Assembly (NCBI GenBank): GCA_027349615.1
Contig: DAIEML010000113.1
Span: 1 to 7,509, forward strand
Reading direction: 5' to 3'
Length of the DNA: 7,509 nt
Origin: Ignavibacteriales bacterium
GTDB lineage: Bacteria; Bacteroidota; Ignavibacteria; Ignavibacteriales; Ignavibacteriaceae
Made by a program: the position numbers and the translations under genes. The notes beneath the pieces are model-generated. The model ran no database searches and was not told where the DNA came from. It saw nothing but the letters and a program-made list of their open reading frames with translations. Shown in pieces: positions 1-5,191 of the stretch. Each line of letters starts with the position of its first letter. Within the stretch, counting starts at the first letter, position 1.

Positions 1-310
1 CTTCAATATAATAAGCGCCTTTTTTTTCAAATGAAGAAAAATCCAAACGGAATGTTGAAATGAAAGGGCCATATTTACCATACGATTTTATTTTATTTGA
101 TGACCAAACAACTTCACCGGTAAGCGCATCGTGAATTGAAAATACTTTTGGAGAAATATTTTCTTTGCTTACAAACACCGCTGCTTTTACGGATTTTTGC
201 AAATATCCAATTTGATTAATTCTTATCCAGCTTTGCGCAAACAATTTAGATGTGAAAGAAAAAAATAGAGATAATAAAACAAAGGCTGCAAAAAGGTTTT
301 TCTTTTTCAT
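1..310 (-). CDS. Secreted glycoside hydrolase family 9 (cellulase/endoglucanase), N-terminal part
   Basis: This gene starts with the ATG at 310 and runs off the left edge, leaving 103 codons without a stop. Residues 1-25 form a signal peptide: MKKKN, then a hydrophobic stretch, ending in LFAQ, so cleavage is likely after A24 or Q25. The mature part begins WIRINQIGYL and continues with AVFVS, a D-x-x-TGEVVW strand, YGKYGPF and FRLDFSSFEKKGAYYIE. That order is the Ig-like N-terminal domain (CelD_N type) found in front of many family 9 cellulases, which hydrolyse beta-1,4-glucans outside the cytoplasm. The catalytic domain lies outside the window, so the GH9 assignment is by association of this domain and not by catalytic residues. 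No Shine-Dalgarno site is visible before the ATG. It is in the same direction as the gene at 508-1059 but 197 bp downstream of it, so it probably has its own promoter. Confidence 0.8.
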   Translation of the reverse strand, partial: MKKKNLFAAFVLLSLFFSFTSKLFAQSWIRINQIGYLQKSVKAAVFVSKENISPKVFSIHDALTGEVVWSSNKIKSYGKYGPFISTFRLDFSSFEKKGAYYIE

Positions 311-507
311 GTTATCCAGAATATTAGACAAAGATTATTTGTTTACATCCTAAATCTACATTTAATTAAATAATGTGTGGAAAGAAATTTTATAAAAATT
401 TTTTGTGGCTTTTGGAAATCAAATACAATATTTTACAAAAAATATTTTTCATTGAATCAGCTTTATTCAAATTTAGAGAAGGGTCCTAAATTAATCAGGC
501 CGATGTT
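311..507. other. Intergenic region upstream of the GH9 gene
   Basis: This 197-bp AT-rich gap holds no ORF. On the minus strand, TAATCTTTG at 337-329 resembles the Bacteroidetes -7 element (TAnnTTTG, with one extra base) and would start transcription close to the GH9 ATG, but no TTG lies at the expected distance upstream. A 6-bp inverted repeat, TTGAAT at 452-457 and ATTCAA at 465-470, is followed on the minus strand by a short T-rich tract and could be a weak end for the 508-1059 transcript. Both signals are weak. Confidence 0.25.
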
Positions 508-1059
508 TCAATGAGAATTGTTTTTGTCTTTCGGTTTTGAAAGAAGTTTATACAGGCCGTAACCCGCTAATGTAATTCCAATAATCCCGCCGGTATTTCT
601 AAAGACTTTTGAGTTGGCAAATTTTTCAAGGCTCATACCGCCGCCGGTTTGCCGCATTTCTTTTTCGCTGTAAATGGAATCCATAAACTCAACTCTATCT
701 TTTAAAGATTTAAATGCAATTGTAATGTTCGATCCATCTTTAACCGGCGAAAAAGTTACGGCGCATTTTTCTGGTTCATTATCATCCAGATGATCGACAT
801 TCTCAAATTCCCACTTGCCGCGAAAAATTGTATAATTTACAACACTTCTCTTTTCACGGGAATACAATGGGTCATTGAAAATTAATACTTTTTTGCCTTC
901 TTCGTTAACAATTGTTTTTACATTATAATCTTCAGGATTTTTCTGAGTAAGCTCATCATTATCATCTAAATCATGCAGCTCAGTTGAATCAACCGCTAAT
1001 TTAAGTGATTCTGATTCTTTTGCTTTTTTTTCAAGAATGTCTCTTACTTTTCTCTTCAA
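508..1059 (-). CDS. Hypothetical protein with a C-terminal membrane segment
   Basis: This is a 183-residue protein of a family I do not recognise. The start is TTG at 1059: an AGGA motif (1068-1065) lies 5 bases upstream, an in-frame TAA lies at 1080-1078, no other start codon falls between, and the first internal Met is only at residue 126. Residues 1-45 are highly charged, Lys/Glu-rich and then Asp/Glu-rich, and are probably flexible. Residues 48-128 look like a compact beta-rich domain (VKTIVNEEGKKVLIF, then NYTIFRGKWEFEN, then CAVTFSP...ITIAFKS). A TGGG-containing linker at 138-141 leads to one hydrophobic segment at about 156-173 and a Lys-rich tail, so the protein is probably anchored in the inner membrane by its C-terminus with the bulk in the cytoplasm. 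There is no signal peptide. It stands alone, divergent from the TM2 operon. No function can be assigned. Confidence 0.75.
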   Translation of the reverse strand: MKRKVRDILEKKAKESESLKLAVDSTELHDLDDNDELTQKNPEDYNVKTIVNEEGKKVLIFNDPLYSREKRSVVNYTIFRGKWEFENVDHLDDNEPEKCAVTFSPVKDGSNITIAFKSLKDRVEFMDSIYSEKEMRQTGGGMSLEKFANSKVFRNTGGIIGITLAGYGLYKLLSKPKDKNNSH

Positions 1060-1337
1060 TTTTTTCCTATTAAGATTTTACTCGTTTTAAATTACAAATA
1101 ACTTTACAAATTTTGAGATGAAAAATCAACGGCATTTTTTACAGTAAGATGCTCAATTTTAATTGAAGTAAAATTATCTTTATTAAATAATTTGAAATTT
1201 TCCGACTATTTTAGCCGTAAGAAATCATATAAAGAAAATTCAGTTTCGTAAAAAAATACTTTGATAGATTTAAGAAAGACAGTATATTTTGTTCCAAATT
1301 CGTATCTATACTATAAAATAATTTAAAGGGTACATTT
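1060..1337. other. Divergent intergenic region between the 508-1059 gene and the TM2 operon
   Basis: This 278-bp AT-rich gap separates two divergent genes and must carry both promoters. The plus-strand promoter candidate is listed separately. For the minus-strand gene, a TTG at 1129-1127 followed after 20 bases by a TA-rich TTATTTG-containing tract is a poor match to the Bacteroidetes promoter. I see no ORF, strong hairpin, tRNA-like or repeat structure here. Confidence 0.4.
1260..1291 (+). promoter_or_regulatory. Candidate Bacteroidetes-type promoter of the TM2 operon
   Basis: TTTG at 1260-1263 is followed after 19 bases by TATATTTTG at 1283-1291. This resembles the Bacteroidetes primary sigma-factor promoter (TTTG-N17-23-TAnnTTTG), with one extra base inside the -7 element. 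It would give a leader of about 40 bases before the ATG at 1338. A TATACT at 1307-1312 is an alternative -10-like element, but it has no good -35 partner. Confidence 0.5.
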
Positions 1338-1676
1338 ATGGAACAACAAAAGGTCGATATGTTTCTGATGTCTTATGGCAAATATTTCGAAGGCCATCAG
1401 TTGATGATGCTTCGGGATAAATTGACTACTTTAGACGATTCAAAATTTCTTCAACTTCAAGCGGCTAATTTAAAAGACCCGACTACACTTCTTATTGTAT
1501 CAATAATAGGAGGACACTTTGGTATAGATAGATTCCTTTTAGGTGAGGTAGGCCTTGGTATTGCAAAATTATTAACGTGCGGCGGACTTGGAATTTGGAC
1601 TATGGTCGATTGGTTTCTAATCATGGGAAGAACACGTGAAATTAATATGCAAAAAGTTCAAAGCGTTTTGTATTAA
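1338..1676 (+). CDS. TM2 domain-containing membrane protein
   Basis: This 112-residue protein has a TM2 domain in its second half. Residues 1-48 are soluble and carry no signal peptide. Two membrane helices follow, about 49-63 and 72-96, joined by the hallmark turn G-I-D64-R-F-L-L-G at 62-69. The rest of the family signature is present: GIAKLLTCGGLGIWTMVDWFLI from about 74 to 95, with the GG and IW...D residues in place. The start is supported by AAAGGG at 1325-1330, 7 bases before the ATG. TM2 proteins occur widely in bacteria and eukaryotes, mostly without a defined biochemical role, so no reaction can be given. It is the first gene of a four-gene operon, with the DUF2752 gene starting 7 bases after its stop; TM2 and DUF2752 genes are often adjacent in Bacteroidetes-group genomes. 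Confidence 0.92.
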   Translation: MEQQKVDMFLMSYGKYFEGHQLMMLRDKLTTLDDSKFLQLQAANLKDPTTLLIVSIIGGHFGIDRFLLGEVGLGIAKLLTCGGLGIWTMVDWFLIMGRTREINMQKVQSVLY

Positions 1677-1683
1677 ATTATGA

Positions 1684-2097
1684 ATGAGTAAGAATAATCT
1701 ATATACATTCCTACTACTTTTCTCGTTAGTTGGATATATTTGGATTGCATGGAATGTTGAAAGTAGTTACCGTGAAAAACCCATTGCTGATTTTTGTTTG
1801 TTCAAAGCTGTAACTCATATTCCTTGCCCTTCTTGTGGAACTACGCGTTCGTTAGTTTTTTTAGTGAATGGTCAAATTGAAAAATCATTCATAACAAATC
1901 CTTTCGGAATGTTAGCAGCAATTGCATTGATCATAATTCCGATTTGGTTAATTACAGATATAATCAGAGGCAGTGAAAGTTTTATTAAATATTATAAACT
2001 TGGTGAAAAACTCTTTATTAAAAATAAGTGGATTTCAGTTACAGCTGTTATAATTGTTTTGTTAAATTGGTTTTGGAATATCACTAAAGGTCTATAG
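1684..2097 (+). CDS. DUF2752 domain-containing membrane protein
   Basis: This is a 137-residue protein with the DUF2752 signature: C38 in FCLFKAVTHIPCPSCGTTRS, the C48-P-S-C51-G-T-T-R55 block, then a Gly-Asn turn (VNGQIEKSF) and the conserved NPFG at 72-75. Membrane helices are likely at about 7-22, 73-92 and 116-131. The conserved Cys pair could bind metal or form a disulfide, but the family has no established function. The start is the ATG at 1684; the overlapping ATG at 1680 stops after three codons, and no clear Shine-Dalgarno site is present, so translation is probably coupled to the TM2 gene. The next gene starts directly after its stop codon. Confidence 0.88.
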   Translation: MSKNNLYTFLLLFSLVGYIWIAWNVESSYREKPIADFCLFKAVTHIPCPSCGTTRSLVFLVNGQIEKSFITNPFGMLAAIALIIIPIWLITDIIRGSESFIKYYKLGEKLFIKNKWISVTAVIIVLLNWFWNITKGL

Positions 2098-2529
2098 ATG
2101 ATAGGAAAAAATAATTTTCTTTATGTTCCAAACGAGGATGAATCTGAAAAAGCTTCCAATAGTTATCTACTATCTTTAATCGCTATAATGACCGGTTTTC
2201 CAATTCCATTATTCAACCTTATTGCAGCAATAATCTTTTATTTGGGAAATAAAAAAGGAACTTACTTTGTTCGGTGGCATTGCATGCAGGTTTTGCTGGC
2301 TCAGACAATTACTTTTATTATAAACTTAATAGCTGTTATTTGGGTTTTAGGAATATTGTTTTGGAATGTTGCCTTAACCAATAATTTCATCTCGTTTATT
2401 ATAACTGCCGCCGTATTTAATTTAATTGAATTTGTTGCTACAATTTATTCGGCAATTCAAATCCGAAAAGGATTGCATATTTCTTGGTTAGTTATTGGGC
2501 ATTTAACCGATATGTTTGTGAAAGAATAA
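2098..2529 (+). CDS. DUF4870-like (Tic20-related) membrane protein
   Basis: This 143-residue protein has about four hydrophobic segments (roughly 23-49, 64-90, 97-119, 127-140) and no signal peptide. The loop GNKKGTYFVRWHCMQVL at 50-66 matches the DUF4870/Tic20-like pattern, in which a Lys-rich turn is followed by a His-containing motif at the start of the next helix (here H61); Pro35 and Pro37 in the first hydrophobic stretch also fit. The family has no known biochemical function in bacteria. The ATG directly follows the TAG of the DUF2752 gene, and AAAGG at 2086-2090, inside that gene, lies 7 bases upstream as its ribosome binding site. The M48 gene starts one base after its stop. The family call is less certain than for the two upstream genes. 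Confidence 0.65.
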   Translation: MIGKNNFLYVPNEDESEKASNSYLLSLIAIMTGFPIPLFNLIAAIIFYLGNKKGTYFVRWHCMQVLLAQTITFIINLIAVIWVLGILFWNVALTNNFISFIITAAVFNLIEFVATIYSAIQIRKGLHISWLVIGHLTDMFVKE

Positions 2530-2530
2530 A

Positions 2531-3364
2531 ATGCACAAAGCTTATTTTCAACTAACTTTATTAATAATCCTCTTTGTTGGATCTTGGCAGTTACTAAGTA
2601 AAATTAATTTTATTGAATTTTTCCAAATCGAAAAACTGACAAAAGAAAGCGAGAAAAAATTAGGAAAAGTAATTCTTGATTCTGTCCGAAGAGATAACCA
2701 TGAATTAAATTCTGACGATGTTTATACTTATGTTGAAAATATGAAATCAAAATTATGCAGAGCAAATAATATCCCTGATTCATTGATTTCAATTTATATT
2801 TTTGAAAACGATAATGTTAATGCTTTCACTCTACCGAATTCCAAAATAATTATTTATACAGGACTGATTGATTATTGCAAAACTCCTGATGAATTATGCG
2901 GAGTAATTGCCCATGAATTAGCACATGTTGAACATCATGATGTTATGAAAAAGTTAACTAGAGAAGTCGGCTCATCAATGATGTTAACTCTAGCAGGCGG
3001 CGCTGCAAGCGGTGGAATTGGAAAAGAAATTGTAAAAATTGTTTCTTCAACTGCGTTTGATAGAGAACAGGAATCTGAAGCCGATAAATCTGCAGTAATA
3101 TATTTATCAAATGCCGGTGTTGATCCTACAAACTTGGCAAATCTTTTATTCCGATTATCTCGTGAAAAAAATGATGTTCCAAAACAATTTGAATGGTTGA
3201 GCAATCATCCAAATTCTAAAGATAGAGCCGCAGATATTTTATTTCTCATGAAAAAGTATAATCAAAAGTTTAAACCAGAATTTAATGAAAACAGTTGGCT
3301 TGCAATTAAAAAAATTGTTGATGAGTCATTAAATAAAGAAAGAAACCACCCTCAAAAAAAATAA
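2531..3364 (+). CDS. M48 family zinc metalloprotease
   Basis: This 277-residue protein is a membrane-anchored or exported M48 peptidase. Residues 4-22 are strongly hydrophobic and form a signal anchor or an uncleaved signal; no lipobox Cys is present. The domain order matches the family: NAFTLP at 97-102 followed by IIIYTGLI, the zinc-binding H128-E-L-A-H132 with E129 as the catalytic residue, a Gly/Ala-rich hydrophobic loop at about 148-163, the E181-x-x-x-D185 motif giving the third zinc ligand, and the SNHPNSKDRA block at 224-233. All catalytic residues are present, so it should be active. Relatives such as BepA and LoiP degrade or quality-control misassembled envelope proteins; that role is inferred here. 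There is no tetratricopeptide domain after the peptidase domain, so it is a short LoiP-like form rather than BepA. It closes the TM2-DUF2752-DUF4870 operon, suggesting a shared membrane-maintenance task. Confidence 0.93.
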   Translation: MHKAYFQLTLLIILFVGSWQLLSKINFIEFFQIEKLTKESEKKLGKVILDSVRRDNHELNSDDVYTYVENMKSKLCRANNIPDSLISIYIFENDNVNAFTLPNSKIIIYTGLIDYCKTPDELCGVIAHELAHVEHHDVMKKLTREVGSSMMLTLAGGAASGGIGKEIVKIVSSTAFDREQESEADKSAVIYLSNAGVDPTNLANLLFRLSREKNDVPKQFEWLSNHPNSKDRAADILFLMKKYNQKFKPEFNENSWLAIKKIVDESLNKERNHPQKK

Positions 3365-3386
3365 TTATTAATTTGAGAATGGTTTC
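3342..3386 (+). terminator. Stem-loop over the M48 stop codon, possible terminator
   Basis: GAAACCACCCTCAAA (3342-3356) pairs with TTTGAGAATGGTTTC (3372-3386), 13 of 15 positions matching around a 15-base AT-rich loop. The stem includes the last M48 codons and the TAA lies in the loop. It sits between convergent genes, where a terminator is expected, but it is not followed by a proper T-run, so it may instead protect the 3' end of the mRNA. The remaining bases up to 3466 hold the palindrome TCCTTAAGGA (3464-3473), which overlaps the end of the HEAT gene. Confidence 0.45.
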
Positions 3387-3466
3387 TTACTAACATCATG
3401 TCCTTTTCTTCAATCAAAATCAATTTAAATAAAAATAAACGTAACTAATTTTTTTTAATTCTGTCC

Positions 3467-3901
3467 TTAAGGATTCGTTGACAAAAAATTTTTCTGAGTA
3501 TCTAAATAATCCTGGTAAATTGCCGAACAAACTTCTTTAATTTTTTCTTCTTTACTTGATTCAGAAAAATTCTTTATCGAAGCCATTCCCTTGTCATTTC
3601 CTATATTGTAAATTGACATTGCAGCAGATACTCGTGTTGTAAAATCTTTTGATGAATCATTTAAAATATCAACTAGAGGTTCAATCGTTTCTGTGATTTT
3701 ATATAAACCCGCATAATGAATACAGCTTTTCACTAAACCTGCATTTGATGATTTCAATCCCATTACATAAGATTTAATATTATTCTTACTCATCAATTTT
3801 TCATTTTCACCGATTCGAGTATTTCCAAACGAATTGGAAGAAATCAAAAGAATAATTGCCATTGAAAAAGCCGAAAGATTTTTTAGATAATTATTTTTCA
3901 T
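3467..3901 (-). CDS. Small exported HEAT-repeat protein
   Basis: With the ATG at 3901 this is a 144-residue protein. A longer reading from a GTG at 3910 is possible, but the AAAGG that serves as ribosome binding site overlaps that codon and lies about 8 bases before the ATG, so the ATG is preferred. Residues 1-26 form a signal peptide (charged KNNYLK, hydrophobic core AIILLI, then SSNSFG). Residues 42-112 hold about two helical HEAT-like repeats: YVMGLKSSNAGLVKSCIHYAG followed by ETIEPLVDILND, then TTRVSAAMSIYNIGNDKGM. Such repeats make protein-protein contact surfaces and no catalytic motif is visible, so it probably binds a partner in the periplasm. Cys60 and Cys125 could form a disulfide there. 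It is a single gene, convergent with the M48 operon and divergent from the sugar operon. The function is unknown. Confidence 0.78.
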   Translation of the reverse strand: MKNNYLKNLSAFSMAIILLISSNSFGNTRIGENEKLMSKNNIKSYVMGLKSSNAGLVKSCIHYAGLYKITETIEPLVDILNDSSKDFTTRVSAAMSIYNIGNDKGMASIKNFSESSKEEKIKEVCSAIYQDYLDTQKNFLSTNP

Positions 3902-3950
3902 TTCACTCACCTTTATTTATTGTCTCATTTATATAGACTTGCCAATTCGA

Positions 3951-4049
3951 AAAATGATTACAATGAATTTTTAAGCGGATGAAGAGATTGATAGGCGGTA
4001 AAATGATTAAATAATTTATTAGAGTTTGCTGGAACCTTTAATCATTTTA
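3951..4049. repeat. Perfect 13-bp inverted repeat plus a direct copy of its core
   Basis: TAAAATGATTAAA at 3999-4011 and its exact reverse complement TTTAATCATTTTA at 4037-4049 are separated by 25 bases. The core AAAATGATTA occurs a third time, in direct orientation, at 3951-3960, 49 bases before the copy at 4000. Both predicted promoters point away from or start beyond this segment, so it is unlikely to be a terminator. A paired or looping operator for a dimeric regulator is the simplest reading, though AT-rich DNA raises the chance background. Confidence 0.5.
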
Positions 4050-4125
4050 TAAAAAGAGAGTTTTAGTAATTCAATTAAACATTAAAACCTTAAACTGCAA
4101 GTAAAAAATTTAAAAATTTTATTTC

Positions 4126-4154
4126 TTGACATCCTTTATCATCAACATTATTAT
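4126..4154 (+). promoter_or_regulatory. Near-consensus promoter of the ROK-MFS-SIS operon
   Basis: TTGACA at 4126-4131 is followed by a 17-base spacer and TATTAT at 4149-4154, matching a sigma-70 promoter at 11 of 12 positions with ideal spacing. Read as a Bacteroidetes-type promoter, TTG plus 20 bases leads to TATTATTCTG, which also fits loosely. Transcription would start near 4161, giving a leader of about 50 bases. Confidence 0.6.
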
Positions 4155-4174
4155 TCTGCTGTAAAAATTTTAAT

Positions 4175-4186
4175 AAGAACGTTTTT
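4175..4186. promoter_or_regulatory. Candidate LacI-type operator in the ROK leader
   Basis: AAGAACGTTTTT is a 12-bp palindrome with a central CG in which 10 of 12 bases are symmetric. It lies about 15-25 bases after the predicted transcription start, where a bound repressor would block transcription. Its AACGTTT core recurs at 7236-7243 in front of the receptor gene. The site is short, so this is suggestive only. Confidence 0.35.
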
Positions 4187-4213
4187 TATAATTTATTTTT
4201 TTAAAAACATAAA

Positions 4214-5167
4214 ATGGCTGTAATTGGATTAGATTTAGGCGGGACAAAGATTGCTGCGGCAATTTTTAATAAAAATGGAAATATTCTTAAAAAAGAATTA
4301 GTACCGCTTGAAAAAAGAAAAGGAGCCGATGTTGGCAATCTGATTAAAAGTACTTTAATTAATTTGATTGAATATAGCCATCGAGAGAAAATTAATATTG
4401 AAGCTATTGGTGCATGTGTTCCTGGAATAAGTCATTCTAAAACCGGAAAAGTTTGGGCACCAAATATACCTGACTGGGAAAATTATCCTTTATTCGAGGA
4501 TATTACTTCTATTTTACCTAATGAAAAAATAAAAGTTAAAATCGACAGCGACCGTGCTTGTTATATCTTAGGAGAAAATTGGCAAGGTTCGGCAAAAGAT
4601 TGTAAAGATGCAATCTTTTTAGCAGTTGGAACAGGAATAGGCGCTGGCATTTTAGTTAACGGTGAAATATTGCGCGGATCAAATGATATTGGCGGTGCAA
4701 TTGGTTGGCTTGCTTTAGATCGTCCTTTTCAACAAAAATATGTTTCGTGCGGCTGCTTTGAATATCATGCTTCTGGCGAAGGATTAGCAAAAGTTGCAAA
4801 AGAAATTTTGTTAGAAGAAAAAAATTATTCGGGAATTCTAATGTCGAAACAGATTGATGAAATTACTTCTTACGATTTATTTGAAGCATACAAAACAAAT
4901 GATGCGATTGCTGTAAAGGTTTTTGAAATTGCAATAGAATTTTGGGGAATGACGGTTGCAAATCTTGTTAGCTTATTTAACCCGGAAAAAATAATTTTCG
5001 GCGGCGGAGTTTTTGGTCCGGCAGTTCAATTCTTAGATAAAATTTTTGCTGAAGCAAAAAAATGGGCTCAGCCTATCAGCATAAATCAAGTAAAACTTGA
5101 ACCTTCAACGCTTGGAAACGATGCCGGATTAATTGGAGCTGGATATTTAGCCATAAAAAGTATTTAA
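4214..5167 (+). CDS. ROK-family sugar kinase with altered zinc and sugar-binding motifs
   Basis: This 317-residue protein is a full-length ROK family member, predicted cytoplasmic, that would phosphorylate an imported sugar with ATP. The first phosphate loop, DLGGTK, is at 7-12. The catalytic Asp motif reads D111-S-D113-R where most ROK kinases have E-N-D-A; D113, the likely base, is kept but the preceding Asn is Ser. The second Gly loop is GTGIGAG at 139-145. The usual EIGH motif reads G-A-I-G-W at 161-165, so both the sugar-contacting Glu and the zinc/sugar-contacting His are gone. The CxCGxxGCxE zinc motif is shortened to C179-G-C181-F-E183. FGGGVFG at 262-268 is the C-terminal adenosine-site loop. 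It therefore belongs to a zinc-lacking branch, and its substrate cannot be inferred from standard glucokinases. It begins an operon with MFS and SIS genes; no Shine-Dalgarno site precedes the ATG. Confidence 0.92.
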   Translation: MAVIGLDLGGTKIAAAIFNKNGNILKKELVPLEKRKGADVGNLIKSTLINLIEYSHREKINIEAIGACVPGISHSKTGKVWAPNIPDWENYPLFEDITSILPNEKIKVKIDSDRACYILGENWQGSAKDCKDAIFLAVGTGIGAGILVNGEILRGSNDIGGAIGWLALDRPFQQKYVSCGCFEYHASGEGLAKVAKEILLEEKNYSGILMSKQIDEITSYDLFEAYKTNDAIAVKVFEIAIEFWGMTVANLVSLFNPEKIIFGGGVFGPAVQFLDKIFAEAKKWAQPISINQVKLEPSTLGNDAGLIGAGYLAIKSI

Positions 5168-5191
5168 AATCAAAATATTTGAAAAATAAAT

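Larger units (their letters stand above)
3902..4213. other. Divergent regulatory region between the HEAT gene and the sugar operon
   Basis: This AT-rich stretch of about 310 bp has no ORF. It carries the HEAT gene's ribosome binding site, a possible minus-strand -10 (TATATA at 3935-3930) without a clear -35, a large inverted repeat with a third copy of its core, and a near-consensus promoter with an operator-like palindrome for the ROK gene. The last three are listed separately. The bases just before the ROK ATG are A/T only, with no Shine-Dalgarno site. Confidence 0.5.

Noticed and set aside
1680..1691. ATG at 1680 as start of the DUF2752 gene
   Set aside because: That frame reads ATG AAT GAG TAA and stops at once; the ATG at 1684 opens the real frame.
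2610..2792. Minus-strand ORF of 60 codons inside the M48 gene
   Set aside because: It lies fully antisense within the coding region of a well-supported protease and has no recognisable motif or ribosome binding site.
2935..3204. Minus-strand ORF of 89 codons inside the M48 gene
   Set aside because: It is antisense to the conserved M48 region (after HELAH to the SNHP block), so it is a shadow of that gene.
4100..4122. AT-rich self-complementary tract before the ROK promoter
   Set aside because: AAAAATTTAAAAATTTT-type symmetry is expected by chance in DNA this AT-rich and lies upstream of the promoter.
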